DNA of 64,000 bases from Antedon mediterranea (GCF_964355755.1 NC_092670.1:33343795-33407794), one strand, 5' to 3'. Positions 52,741-64,000 are shown, counted from the stretch's first letter. Notes: generated by a model from the sequence alone, not told the origin. Numbers and translations: made by a program.

Positions 52741-55700
52741 TTAAACACTGTCGCTTGTAACATCTTCTGTTTCAACATCTTCTGTATCAACATCTTCTGT
52801 ATCAACATCTTCTGTTTCAACATCTTCTTCCATCTTTTCATTTCTTGTTTTTTCGAAAAAATATTCAAAAGCAAAATTTTCTTCTTGTGTCATTGTTTGT
52901 TCAACTGATCTTTTTTCTTGCAGGGCCTCAATCTAAGAAAGAAGAAACAGTTTTGTAAAAGTTAGGTAGGATATTGGCATGTGACAGGTGGAGGTGGTCT
53001 AATCTGAATATATGAGAACAATATGGTGCTGCTAGAGTACACAGTGTACAAAATCCACTGAGTTGTTATTTTTAGGTAACAAAATATTGTTACTCATGTA
53101 CAGTGATGTCACGATTATGAGCACTAACTGGCTAAACCCAGAGCTTAATGGGCCTCAATACAACCACCCATCATTGGAGAACCCTTGGGACTGCTAAACC
53201 AGAAAACCTTGCTCCCTGCATTACAGTATTGTGTATAAACAGGTGTAGTTTGGTTGACCTTATTTACCTACACTACTACAGTTTACCTGTTAAAGCAGAC
53301 CTAAATGTTATAACAGATTTACTTTTAATGTTTTCTTTGCTTAATGCTATGTAAATATTTTGCAATAGCACCCTCTTCCCTCCAAAAAACTCTGAAAACT
53401 GAATCTGCCCCAAGAATACAGTAGTCATCTATACAAACAGTAAATAATATACATTATATATATAAGCTCATTCACCTGTGTCAGAAATTCCTTTTCATTA
53501 TCTGCATCTATATTCAGCTTTGTTACTTTATTGAAGAGATCGTGAGGCTTCAGTACTCCTTGTAAGCCGTTACTGCTAAAGAACTGTGAACATACACAAA
53601 CAGAACTTGATTTACTGTGTTATCAATACAACTGCCAGTCAATCATCAGACGTCTAAAGTGATTTTTTAAAGGTAAGTCAAGTAATATAGAAACTAATTG
53701 ATTGTCGTAAACAATTTGAGGCAAAGGAAACATTGGGTACTGTACCAGGATGATAATTGTATAACTAATACAAAGTAGCTTTGCTTTAGGAGCTAAGTTA
53801 ATTTTTTAGATGTTTTTCCCTAAGTTAATTTTCAAGATGTTTTTCCCTAAGCTCATTTGTCAGATGTTTTGCCCTACTCTGGGTGTAAAACCAACCCTAC
53901 TAGTAATCAGCTTTGTGGTTTAAATGTATGAATGGCAGGATGGTCATATGGAGGTCGTGGGTTCGAGTCCGACCCAATAAATACTTGCTTACCCTAGGTA
54001 GTATAATAGCAGTATAGTAAAAATATGTCAAGAGTAGAGCGAAACTTATGATCATGTAAATAATAATAACAAATAATTCCTAAGGTTTTTTTCATTAACA
54101 CCAATGAAAACTCACAATATTCTTCACATTTAATCCTTACCTTAGAAACATTTGTACAATCTCTTAGAAGGAACTCCAGCGCAAGAGGATGGGTTGGTTC
54201 TACTGATTGGCTGACATCAATGAAGCAGACTTGACCATTGAACCATAACATGTTGTATTCACTGAGATCGGCATGAACCAGGTTGCACTCATTATACATA
54301 GTTTCCATCATCTGTAGAAACAATATATAATTGGTTAACGTAGGGATGGAGACAGAATATGCCTTGTTACAATGAAGTCTGTAGCAATTATTTTACAGAC
54401 ATATGTCAGAACACAAACAGAGCTAAAAAAGTGATTTACCATGGAAATGACCACATGATACACTAGTTTGAACTAATGTTTACTACAGTCACGCACTACT
54501 AAGACAGTGGGTTGAGCGAAACTCGTATACTGCACTTTATAGATTATTTTCATATATTAAAAAACATTTTAAAACAGATATACGCTGGCCATTTTCAAGA
54601 CATCACATTCGACATCTAGTTCTTTAGTTAGTATGTCTATTTTTTACATAAACTGTATCCAAACTGTAATTTTTGTTATCCTTACTGTACAGGAAAACAA
54701 ACTGTTTAAAATAATCAGATTTATTTTTAAATAGTGTAATTTGTTCATAATTGCTATACACAACATACAGCTTCACATCCAATCTGCAGATAGACCGGTA
54801 TGTCGGTGGTGCTGGAATAATAAACACAATATTCTTTAGAGCAACAGTGCTTTTTGTGAAAGTAGCAAATTTCATTTGTGTGAATAAACAAGTTTGCAAG
54901 CCTACCAAAGAACCTTACCTTTATGCACTGCTCATACGCAGCAATCATATCAATGGTTGAAAGATGAGCATCTTTTAACTTTGGGGCAGGAACACGGTCT
55001 TCTCCAATAAACGAGAGAACAAGAATATGCTTCTTTAGCATTATAACATCTGGACAGCAAATTCCAGCATTTCGCATTCTGAAAAAGTATTTAATAATAA
55101 TAAATTTTAAAAACAAAACATAGACATGCCTTGAACATACACATACAGCATTACTAAAAAACAATAAGGGCATGTGGCACAGTTTGTTGGATGTAGGACT
55201 AATGATCGTGGGTTCAAATCCAACTCTCGCCACATTGCTTGTAACCTTGGGGAAGACACTTTACTTACGTTTGCCTCTCTTCACCCAGGTGTGCAAATGG
55301 GTACCTGGTAGGGTCAAAACACAACTTTGCACTGATTACTAGGTGCATTATGGGAGTATGTATGTATTGTTTTCCATGTTACATGTTTGATCCAAAAATG
55401 TTGTACAGTGCTTCAGGGTTTCACAACATAAGGCCCTTTCAAGGATTTTGTTGATAAAAAAATGAATTTCTCACCTATTTAAATTATGCATCTCCTTCTC
55501 GGCCCACATCCGGATAATCTTCCTCGGATTCAGTTTACTAAAGCGGTCCTTAAAACGGAAGTCATCTCGAATGTATTTATCTCGAGTGCGAAACTCATTC
55601 AACGTTGTTTTGAAGACTTTGAGGGCACACTCCTTTGGTACTAATTGAGTCTCTGCTCTGTAGCGATAAAAAGAGAAAGATAATGACCAGTTCGGTGTAT

Positions 55701-58700
55701 GACGACGTCAAACACTGGGCTTATTTATCAATATAATACCAACAAATTATTTTATTTATTAATTATAAACCAATTTTCTATAAAAGTAAAGTAGAGTATT
55801 GTAAAGTTAAAATTGAGTGTCCGGTTTATTCTATTTTACTATCATATTGATTAGTCGAAAACAGAATTTTCAGAAAACCGAAAACTTTTTTATGGTCCTA
55901 AACTTGTGTCTTTTTTATTTATTAATTATTTTTGTTTAAAGGCAATTTGAAAACAAGACGTTTTTGGAAAATTTGGTTATCCGAATATAGTTTTTAAAAA
56001 GTCGACCAATTACCAGCGGCTATGAGTGCTCACTGGCTAAACCCAGAGGCCTGGAGCTTATGGGGCCCCTGAGCAGGGCACAGATGAAAGAAATGCATTA
56101 AAATATGTAGAAAAGGGCTAAAAATGGCTGTTGCCTCCAGCGTTGGGAGGGCCACTTAGCGTTCCTAAATCAGAGGCTTGAGGCCTCTGCATTACACCAC
56201 TGCCAATTACTTACTGTCCTCCATTTGCATGTATTACCACAGATTCTTTTCCAGTGCTAATGATACCGTTTACACTGTCTAAGATTTCATTGTTTACAAG
56301 TTTGTAGAGCAAGAGACGAGTCTTTGGATCAACAGCTTGTTCCTAAAATTAAAAAGAAATATTTAAAAAAAAACAATAATTTACCATTCACTTGACATTA
56401 TTCGCGTGTTTATAATTTCGTGGATGCCATTTTAGTTGAAACTTAAGCCTTTAACATAACTTTTTGTATTACAAAGTAAAAAGGTCAATTAGATGGCCGT
56501 TTTTCTTAGCAAGTCTAGGCCTAGACAAGGTGCCGTAGGCTAGGACTAGGCCTGTTGAAATTGTTGTGGTGATTTTTATCAAGGAGTTGACATTTTCCCG
56601 GTAAGGTTCCCAATCACAAAAATTAAACCACCGCAAGAATAACAACATATACATTATTTAAAAAATAGTTTAGGGAGTGGAGAAGAAACAGTTGAGGTCA
56701 GGATTGAACCCAGACCTTTGGTTTAATATGTCATGACAGTCTAAATCCCTATTAAATACCACATAAGTATTCTGTTAATTTTGTTTGGGACAGTGTGAGT
56801 GAATATGGGTAGGTTGTAATGTTAAAATCTATATTGCCCCTTGTTCGTGTTCCAGGAAAGTGTCCCACTGCTTATGCACAATAGAGAGCCTTTGATTTGC
56901 GATGACCAAAAACGAAACTACGTCCTTGCTACTTACATCGACATAGGTTTGATGGGTTCTAGGTCCAGTGATGACCAACAACACATCAATTGACCTGACC
57001 GACCTAGGTTGGTCATCGGTCGTTGCAAATAGACAGCTCCCAAATACTTACCACTGTGGAATGTTCCTTTTTATCAGCTATTTTCTGTGCTTTCTTTTCC
57101 TCTGATTTTGAGTGCTTTTTCAGTGAGTTGTATACTCTATTTGATAGTTGCATATCCATGCCAAGACTGTCACCGCTATGGAAACCAGGTGGGAACTAAA
57201 GAACAACAATTATTTATTTACATTTCAGAAAAATCAAAAAATTATTCCTTATAGTGGAGTCTGTTAGAATTGAAATAAGTGTTTTCTTCCAAAAGCACAA
57301 CCTTTAGCATACATTTGGTATATTAGAACATTTTACAAGATATTCAAAAACAATAGCATTGTATAGCAGGATTGAACAACACTACAATATAGTTCTTTTG
57401 TATGCTACTATTTGCATTCAAGTTCATTTAAAATTTGTTAATTATTGGGTCTATTTCTTTTCACATTTCTACAGATATTTTCTCAAATCATGCTAATTAT
57501 TTAATTTAAATATGAACTGAGGACTGCAGATAATGTAGAATTTGAAACAAAATATTGAACTTTATCATAAAACAATCTGGAGATAATAAATGAAAACTAA
57601 AACCAAAAGTCAATATAGGTATTTGACATTATGAAAATGAAAACAAAAACAATACGAGATAATCATGAATTGATGAGATAGCAATTAAACTGTATTATCA
57701 GATGCTATTAATTACGAAAACTAGCTATTGGACATTATTATCAAATTAAGTACAACTTATTGTACTATTTATAAAAAAAGAAGACAAATGATAAATTATT
57801 TATTTATTCATTGCATTTCCTCATTGCTACACAACATTTTAAATTAACTACTTAAAATCAAAATGATCAACTAAAGGGCATGAACTGTTTGATACAGTAT
57901 GTATTGAAAATTACACATTTAATCTGCTAAATGAATGTTATGTAATTAGTATGTACAGTTGAGTTACAATCCAAGCAAAAATCTTGTGCAATTAAACAAT
58001 TTTAACCCCCTTACCTGTTCTACTACTCGTGAAGCATTACGTCGGCCGCAAGTGGCTGCATCATGTTTTGTCGTTATGTTTTTACCTTGTCCGATATACC
58101 CTTTCTTTGACGACACTGCAGTTGGTGTAACTGGAAAAAATATAAATATTTATAGTAAAATCTTTGACAACTAACACTCAGACAACTAACACAACTGCTG
58201 GTAGGAAAACTATACACCAGATAACTACCACCATTACAACTATCTTCAAGGACAAATGACCTCCAATCAACTACTACCCAAGCACCTATTTTCAAGAAGG
58301 GCAACTACCCTAAAAAAGGGCAACAAGCCTAAAGAAGGGCAACCAGACAACTTTTAATATAGTATCTAATGCCTGGACTAAAGTAACTAAGGTTTTACCT
58401 GGAAAATAGAGAGATTCCTCAAGTTCGTCTGAATCTTCATCATCACTGTATTCAACTGCAGGGTGAACTGTTCTATAATTATTGAATGAAATTTGAACTG
58501 CAAGAACAAAGTAAAATTGGTTAAGTTGCAGCAATTATAAAGATTTAAAACTAGATGTCCAGTGTACAGTACATGTTACTGAACCAAGTGCATCTTTGCC
58601 GCAATGTAAGGATCTCAACCCACTAGTGTCGTGGAGAGAGGAATTAGCACTATTTTGTGGCTGTTAGACGCGAAGAGACCTTTATGGACTCGAGTCTTAC

Positions 58701-59621
58701 TGTTGTACTGATCTTCAATTGTTTTAAATATTTATATTGTATATTTATATGTTCATCATTATATTAACCTTTGCTATCTTTATTGAAGTGTCTCTCTTCT
58801 TTAGTCAGCAACTTGTCGTGTTCTTTGTCATATTCTAGTTGTAACATCTGGGCTAGTAGCAGATCATTACTCGTATCTAAGTCAGAATCACCTGTTAGAA
58901 ACTCACTTATACCATCTGAATTGCTGAAAATATATATTAAAAAAATATATTTTATTATCATGAATTAACGTTTATTTAACAATGGAAAGCATTTTTTAAG
59001 TTAAAATGTTGATTTATATTATACAGTCCTTAAACGTTTTAGGCTAGGTGGAAGATTTGCCACTGACACAACACAAAAATGACATCACAAGCGAGAGACT
59101 ACTGGCTGCCATACTGGGCTGGTTCTTTCAAAACCAAATGAAGTTTGTTGGATATCATACTGTTTTTATTACTCAATGTATAGCTTGGTTCCCACTAGAG
59201 ACACAAACACAAAGACGTAATGCAACACAACTGATTCAACCCATCACATGAGATGGATTATTCAAACTGTCTCTTGTCATTGGTTAACTCGCATATGTTG
59301 CATCTACATCCTTATGTTGTGTCTCTAGTGGGAACTAAGCTTAAATAATTAAAACATCTTTCAAGAGGGTACACATAGGCCTAGATCAATTCTAATACAT
59401 TGCAAGCTCTATTAAAATTAAACAACAAAATCTCACTCTTTGTCAGCATCTAGTATTGAGACATCAACAACCTCTTCTTGTTTCTGATATTCTCTGGCTA
59501 ACTCTTCATCCATGACAGTTGTTAATGAACAAGGCACAGTGGGCTGAGCTGTAATTCCCCATGGACTTGATTTTAATGTTGTTTCAGGTTTTTGCACAAT
59601 AACTTCACTTCTACCCTCCAT
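52741..59621 (-). CDS. RIOK3: RIOK3, atypical serine/threonine kinase of the RIO family
   Basis: Eleven coding exons on the minus strand join in frame, from ATG at 59621 to TAA at 52741: 59621-59437, 58923-58769, 58497-58399, 58130-58015, 57195-57052, 56342-56215, 55657-55475, 55078-54919, 54311-54141, 53583-53476 and 52932-52741. The product is 546 residues (human about 519). Landmarks are [17 protein letters not shown]; nucleotide-loop STGKESVV at 262-269; ATP lysine K289 in [27 protein letters not shown]; catalytic [10 protein letters not shown] with D405 and N410; and metal-binding D422 in [12 protein letters not shown]. All key residues are present, so it should be active. RIO3 kinases act in pre-40S ribosome maturation and, in vertebrates, in antiviral signalling. 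The C-terminus carries a VETEDV repeat. Confidence 0.96.
52755..52826 (-). repeat. In-frame 18-base minisatellite in the last RIOK3 exon
   Basis: About four tandem copies of an 18-base unit (plus strand CATCTTCTGTATCAA...) encode VETEDV/VDTEDV repeats at about residues 519-541, just before the stop. The period is a multiple of three, so the frame is kept. It makes an acidic tail that I do not recall in vertebrate RIOK3. Confidence 0.85.
53120..53230 (+). repeat. Dispersed repeat fragment sharing ACTGGCTAAACCCAGAG
   Basis: ATGAGCACTAACTGGCTAAA and CCCAGAGCTTAATGGGCCTC here match 56020-56210 (GAGTGCTCACTGGCTAAACC, then CCCAGAGGCC and GCTTATGGGG). Both copies end with a CTCC...CTGCATTACA stretch. 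Both lie in RIOK3 introns. The family is unknown to me. Confidence 0.55.
53921..53983 (+). repeat. tRNA-like SINE head fragment in a RIOK3 intron
   Basis: Contains the canonical B box GGTTCGAGTCC within GTCGTGGGTTCGAGTCCGAC and a weak A-box-like ATGGCAGGATGG about 25 bases upstream. It lacks a closed acceptor stem, so it is a SINE fragment rather than a tRNA gene. It lies in the intron between exons 9 and 10, antisense to RIOK3. Confidence 0.4.
55166..55450 (+). mobile_element. tRNA-derived SINE with conserved central domain, copy 2
   Basis: Head: CATGTGGCACAGTTTGTTGG (A box) and GGTTCAAATCC (B box, 55211-55221). Central domain: GGAAGACACTTTACTTACG, TTTGCCTCTC and TCACCCAGGTGTGC. Tail is diverged (CAACATAAGGCCCTTTC). 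It lies between RIOK3 exons 7 and 8, antisense to the gene. Part of the 159-codon minus-strand frame at 54754-55233 is real RIOK3 exon 8 and the rest is this SINE read backwards. Confidence 0.8.
56020..56215 (+). repeat. Dispersed repeat, longer copy, ending at a RIOK3 splice donor
   Basis: Starts GAGTGCTCACTGGCTAAACC and ends near GCATTACACCACTGCC at about 56204, within a dozen bases of the RIOK3 exon 6 donor (exon end 56215). It is related to 53120-53230. A conserved GCATTACA...CTGCC end suggests a defined 3' terminus of a retroelement, but no name is offered. Confidence 0.5.
56884..57041. mobile_element. MITE family C, copy 2, next to a RIOK3 splice site
   Basis: Ends GAGAGCCTTTGATTTGCGAT and TTGCAAATAGACAGCTCCC are mirror images; GGTTGGTCATCGGTCG matches the family C interior at 16464-16628. 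The right end stops 11 bases from the RIOK3 exon 5 boundary (57052), so the donor GTAAGTATTTG runs directly into the element. Confidence 0.7.
59182..59342. mobile_element. MITE family A, copy 6
   Basis: Ends AGCTTGGTTCCCACTAGAGA and TCTCTAGTGGGAACTAAGCT are near-perfect mirrors. Interior GATGGATTATTCAAACTG and CTTGTCATTGGTTAACTCG match copies at 17631 and 38337. Located in the intron between RIOK3 coding exons 1 and 2. The plus-strand frame at 59048-59251 is read-through into it. Confidence 0.8.
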
Positions 59622-59631
59622 TTTTAATAGT

Positions 59632-60600
59632 ACTGTATTACTTAAAATTTGTTAAATATATTGCACTGGTTGTTTTTTTCTTTTGGTTTGGTACTAAAAA
59701 GTAATAAAAGTATCAATCAATACCTTACAAAATCAATTTTAAACTTATCTAGGTCTAGGCCTAGCTATTATTAATTATACAAGGCAAGGTATATTTATCC
59801 ATCATGCCTAGCTAGGAGACAGTACTACGTGCTAGGCCTAGGTCTATTAATTAGGATGCGAAGTAGTAGTTAGTAGTCAGTAGGCTACACCCGGCCTCTC
59901 TCTAGCCAGACCTAGGCTAGGCCCCTAGGCCTACTCGTTAGGCTAGCTCAACTGGACTCTGCCCTGGAGCCTTTTATTTTTTTTACATTTTTTTTAAGGC
60001 TAAAGGCTTTAGCCTTAAAAAAATTGTTGTAAGATTAAGAAAATTATAAAAATCATATTAATAAATAGGACTACTGCTGTAATATAAGCCTGCTGCCTAT
60101 ATAGGCCCTAGCCCACTATATAGGGCCGGCCTAAACTAGCTTGCCAAATGCTCTATATAGGCCTAGCCAAGGAGAGATAGGTAGGCCTAGCTAGAGGGCC
60201 CCAGCCATCCGCGGGTCCGTCTAGACCTAGCCAAATTAAAGACAGACAGTACCTTGGACCTGGCTAGACATCATTAGCCTGGCTAGACATCATTAGCCTA
60301 GCTAGCCTCTACTAGGCCTAGCCTATTTTAACCTAATTTTCTGGATTAAGCTAGTACTAGGGCAGTAATTACTATATTTTTACAATATTACCTTCGTCGT
60401 TAACTTTATAAAATCTTTGTAAAATGAAATGTTGTCAGTGAAATGATAAATTTATGTTCTTTTGTTGGTGTTGCACAACTGCACGAAATGTGGCTTTCGC
60501 GCAAATGTAGCAGATGACATCACTGCTACTCCCCGACGACACAGCATTCAATGCGTTTCAAGATTGGTTGCAAACGCATTGTTGACTCAAATTTGATCTC
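59632..60600 (-). promoter_or_regulatory. Probable RIOK3 5' untranslated exon and promoter
   Basis: On the minus strand a donor (GACGAAG then GTAATATT) lies at 60392/60391, and an acceptor-like ATACAG ends at 59633, ten bases before the ATG. This suggests a non-coding first exon of roughly 60392-60500. Farther upstream, at 60549-60581, CAATGCGTTT and AAACGCATTG form a 10-base inverted repeat whose loop holds a minus-strand CCAAT (AACCAATC). The acceptor has a poor pyrimidine tract, so the splice is uncertain. Confidence 0.4.
59745..60330. repeat. Block dense in CTAGGCCTAG-type sequence
   Basis: Within about 580 bases the words TAGGCC, GGCCTA and CTAG occur dozens of times (for example CTAGGCCTAGCT, GTGCTAGGCCTAGGTC, ACCTAGGCTAGGCCCCTAGG). 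A 19-base direct duplication, GGCTAGACATCATTAGCCT, sits at about 60260-60300. This falls in the presumed 5' untranslated intron of RIOK3 and is the densest patch of a window-wide palindrome. Confidence 0.7.
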
Positions 60601-60752
60601 TAAAAGAAGTCCAGTCTCGAAGTCAATTCAAGATAAGTGATGGACTGTATTTGAATATCAAACAAAGGACAGGACAGGACAAAAATAAAAACAATTGTGT
60701 TTTTTTATATCCAATAATATAGTGCCCTTACAACCCTTAATTATTGATCCTA

Positions 60753-60898
60753 AAGCTCTGTCTACACATGGAGTAAACTAAATTGACAAAAAAGTGTGAT
60801 GTGCCCAAACATGGTATTGATATTACCATGTGTAGTGATATGACATCATCATGTTCATATGGGCATATTACATAGGTTTGATAGTGTATACAGAGCTT
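60753..60898. mobile_element. MITE family B, intact copy flanked by TA
   Basis: AAGCTCTGTCTACACATG at the left mirrors GTGTATACAGAGCTT at the right with one mismatch. TA lies outside both ends (60751-60752 and 60899-60900). Interior GTGTGATGTGCCCAAACATG is shared with the truncated copy at 41415. About 146 bases, non-coding, Tc1/mariner-like by target choice. Confidence 0.78.
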
Positions 60899-60900
60899 TA

Positions 60901-62520
60901 CTCCGAGTTCTTCAAAGTCTGATTTTTCATCTTTATTTGTTTAATGTTTTTGGGGACAACATCTGACAAAGCCACGTTCACATCGAAATAGACAAGAATG
61001 CGTAAACAGGACTCTTAGAAAAATAATATTATCAATTGTATACACGGGAAACAATATTTTAAGATATACATTGAGCTGAGGCCCTATATTAGATAATGGA
61101 CGTATAACTTTTAAGAATTGTCGCTGATTGCTCGTTTTCCTAAGGTAAGTTTATTAGTGTCCTTTTGGAATCCACTGTGATTGATAAAATATGGCAACCT
61201 CGACTGAGCATGCACGGATTGAACAATTTTTAATTTAATAAGTTAGTCAGAGCCATAATTACAATGAAATTGAGATTTTCTTCCTTTTTTTTAGTTAAGC
61301 ATTAATTTATTTGAAATCGAAAACAAATAATAATATGTATAAAGCCCGGTATAAAGAAAACACAAAAAAATGTGGAAAGCGTTAAACGATAAGTTGACGC
61401 GTTTATAAAACCTTAGTCAATAAAACACGGATTTTATTCTTGGTTAGCGCCCTCTAGTTTCTAGATTTATTTTTAGCAAAGTACTATTAAATATTGAAGC
61501 GCTATACAATCTTTGCTTAAATAGCCCCTATTAAACGAAAATAGAACATTACTACTCTGTCATGCGATCCTCTCCAAAATATTTCCGTTTGTTTTCATTT
61601 GCTATATTATATTTGCACAATTTTTGAATATCGCAGCAAAAAGTATCGCGAAGAAAATACTGAGACTAGTAGAATGAAGAAGACTAATTAAATATGATGT
61701 AAAATTGGTGTTATCCATTGCATCTCCCTGTCCATACCTAGACAACAAAGCACTGATCGCTCTGGCTGCCTAAAGAAGCTAGAGAATTAGACGGGGAATT
61801 AGAGTAAAGTTATGTTCCTTAATTAGATAAATCATGGAAACAAAGTTAATAAATAGAACATCGTTGTATTTGTTCGTAGTAGTGTGCTGATGAGTTCTTC
61901 AAACGGTTATATTCAATAATCTTTTAATATTTTGTTTAAAGAAAGAACGTTTAAAATGTAGCATTCACTTATATAATTATTTTATTGGAATTAATTAATT
62001 AAAAACACGACACTGAACTCGCGGACGCACGTACGCTATTTAGTATTATGATATTTATATTGATGCTAATAAAAATATCGGACTCAAATTGCATGAGGCA
62101 TAAACCAATTATGGAATGTCTTATTCCAATAAGATGGTGGTACAGAAAGACACAATTAATTAGGTTCCATACGTAATAATACCTTCTACCCACGCATTTC
62201 CTTCACAAAAACGTAAACCAGGACGTTAGGTATGACGTCATATTTATTCACAAATAACATTTACGATGAAAGTTTTGTTGATTTTTTTTTACTATAATGA
62301 TAATATTGATTTCTAAAGAGTTTAAACACATCTTGAATTTAGTTTTGACAGAAAAGAAACCAGCCAAACCAAATAAGGTATGTTGAATTTACGTCTGTAA
62401 GCTTGTGTTTATACAATTTTGAATCTAAAAAAAACGTTAAGAAAAAAAAATTGAAATTAACAAAACTTTACATACCGCCCTCAAGTGCTTGTAAACAAAT
62501 CTCGGACACTAAGTTTCATT
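60901..62520. other. Spacer between head-to-head RIOK3 and EXT1
   Basis: AT-rich, no supported gene. A donor-like CCTAAG-GTAAGT occurs at about 61144 with no identifiable exon before it, and AGCGCCCTCTAG at about 61446 resembles a common element end. The minus-strand frame at 61999-62193 is not convincing. Confidence 0.6.
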
Positions 62521-62524
62521 TCTT

Positions 62525-62535
62525 AAAATGGCGGC
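62525..62535 (+). promoter_or_regulatory. YY1-type site at the EXT1 transcription start region
   Basis: AAAATGGCGGC, an exact match to the YY1 core consensus, lies 114 bases upstream of the EXT1 start codon. In metazoan genes this motif is typical just downstream of transcription starts, so the EXT1 leader probably begins near 62500-62525. Motif evidence only. Confidence 0.55.
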
Positions 62536-62648
62536 GTAACGTGAGTGTGGTGGACTTTTCTCTTCGATGTTTTCTCTAATAATGTTGCATTTTATCGTTC
62601 TCAAACCTTGAATTTCTGTCTGTTGTAAGTAGGACAAAGTCAGCCTCA

Positions 62649-63538
62649 ATGAAGGCGATTAAACGGTACGCTTTGGTGCTCGTAAGTGGTGTGTTATTAC
62701 TGTTATTTTACTATGGAGGCTTACACATGAACTACGGGTCGATTCGGATTCCTCCACTGTCTCGTCGAAGCCTACGGTCATTTGTAAATTCAGACGATAT
62801 TAACTATGATTATGATGTTCATATAGCACCGAGTCAAAGAAGAGACTCGAGAAATAATTTATATAAAAATAGTAAATGTCGTATGGAAACATGTTTTGAT
62901 TTTTCACTTTGTAAAAAAGGATTCAAAGTTTATGTTTATCAAAGTTCTTCCAAAGTAAGTCAAAGTTACAATAATATTTTAACTTCAATAAGAGAGTCTA
63001 GGTATTATACGAATAATCCGAAAGAAGCATGTTTGTTTGTGCTTTCTCTCGATACGCTAGACCGTGATGTTTTAAGTCCGGGATATATACAAGAATTGGA
63101 GTATAAAATAACGAGCCTTCCATACTGGAACAACGGTAGGAATCACGTTATATTTAATTTGTACTCCGGAACATGGCCCGATTACTTTGAAGAATTCGGG
63201 TTTAATTTAGGTTACGCCATCATGGCAAAAGCTAGTTTTACTAAAAAAAACTTCCGAACAGGATTCGATATTTCACTGCCACTATTTCCGAAAGATCATC
63301 CTCAGAAACGAGGAGCTCCCGGCGAAATGGCAGGAAATAATTTTCCGCTTACGGGAAAGTACTTTATGGTTTTCAAAGGAAAACGTTACCTCACAGGAAT
63401 AGGATCCGATACAAGGAATGCCTTGCATCATGTGCATAACGGCAAGGATATAATTCTTTTGACAACATGCAAACACGGGAAGAACTGGAAAAAGCTTATG
63501 GACTCTCGGTGTAACAGTGACAATGCCGAGTTTGAAAA
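62649..63538 (+). CDS. EXT1: EXT1 (exostosin-1), first coding exon; gene continues beyond the window
   Basis: The ATG at 62649 opens 296 codons plus two bases, ending at the donor GAAAA-GTAAGT (63538/63539). A short basic head (KAIKRY) and one hydrophobic segment at about residues 8-26 give a type II Golgi/ER membrane topology. Exostosin-domain landmarks match vertebrate EXT1: [74 protein letters not shown] and [11 protein letters not shown]. The human first coding exon stops at the equivalent EYEK, here EFEK. EXT1 with EXT2 polymerises heparan sulfate by alternating GlcA and GlcNAc addition. The GlcNAc-transferase half lies outside the window. EXT2 or EXTL genes fit less well. Confidence 0.95.
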
Positions 63539-64000
63539 GTAAGTGATTTTACATATTTGCCTTGTTAATATTAGACATTTTTATATGTTCTTTTCAGCTT
63601 TTTTTAACCAAAATTGTATACAGTGCTGTAGCAATCCAAAACCACAATTCCTATAAACTTTCTCAAATTTCCAACCAGACAGAGACGGGTTGGACCAGAC
63701 TACTGTATGTGGTGTCCAGTTATTGAGAAAGTTGCTCAATATGTAGTCATCATATCGTAGTGGTATTAATTTATGTTAACTATCTACTGTGAGTAGACTG
63801 TATATCCCTGAATGAAAGTCAACCAGTAATTTGAACCCAATTTTAATTGAAGGTTCTGAGCTGACTTAAGTGTTACAACAAAATAAGTACAAGGAATTTA
63901 ATAACAGTCATTGGCTGTCAACATATTTATCATGATGTCAAAAGGCAGGTGTAAAGTGCTCTTAAAGAGCCATTCAAATTGCATATTGTACAACCATTCA
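63539..64000 (+). other. Start of EXT1 intron 1
   Basis: Begins GTAAGTGATTTT directly after the first coding exon. No further coding exon is visible to the end of the window. Confidence 0.8.

Noticed and set aside
53921-53983. Possible tRNA gene around a perfect B box
   Set aside because: No matching acceptor stem or convincing anticodon arm; better explained as a SINE fragment.
56685-56765. Minus-strand GGGTTCAATCCTGACC as another SINE head
   Set aside because: Only a B-box-like word is visible; the A box and central domain are absent, so it cannot be distinguished from chance.
61999-62193. 64-codon minus-strand open frame between RIOK3 and EXT1
   Set aside because: AT-rich, repetitive isoleucine/asparagine text without domain features.

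Overview
The window is nuclear DNA from a metazoan, most likely an echinoderm or another ambulacrarian deuterostome. The signs are intron-rich genes with GT-AG introns, roughly two-thirds A+T by eye, a single GATA4/5/6-type gene (the echinoderm gatae class), tRNA-derived SINEs with a widely conserved central domain, many small inverted-repeat (MITE) elements, and a striking excess of the palindrome TAGGCCTA. The species call is inference; the gene calls rest on translated exons joined in frame.

Layout, left to right. (1) 521-2926, plus: the last four exons of an SLC22A18-like major facilitator transporter whose 5' part lies outside the window. (2) 2927-9338: gene-poor, with one SINE, one MITE and a weak orphan promoter/first-exon candidate near 4200. 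(3) 9339-15771, plus: a complete five-exon gene for a 384-residue PH-PDZ protein that I could not assign to a named family. (4) 15772-31689: long upstream region of the GATA gene, holding MITEs, simple repeats and a probable non-coding first exon near 28.0 kb. (5) 31690-46842, plus: a complete six-coding-exon GATA4/5/6 transcription factor of 537 residues, with an 8.1 kb first coding intron, a 39-base microexon and both zinc fingers on separate exons. (6) 46843-52740: spacer between convergent genes, with a degenerate minisatellite, a minus-strand SINE and a TTAA-flanked MITE. (7) 52741-59621, minus: complete RIOK3 atypical kinase, eleven coding exons, 546 residues. (8) 59622-62648: head-to-head spacer between RIOK3 and EXT1, with a block dense in TAGGCCTA/CTAG. 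(9) 62649-63538, plus: first coding exon of EXT1, which runs out of the window.

The genes are not one pathway: a membrane transporter, a membrane/scaffold adaptor, an endomesoderm transcription factor, a ribosome-maturation/innate-signalling kinase and a heparan-sulfate polymerase. The most informative relation is positional: GATA4/5/6 next to RIOK3 matches the human GATA6-RIOK3 neighbourhood at 18q11.2. I found no prokaryote-style system, CRISPR array or intact autonomous transposon. The non-genic signal is dominated by at least seven families of short inverted-repeat elements, one of them a clean 410-base element with perfect terminal repeats and a 7-base target duplication.
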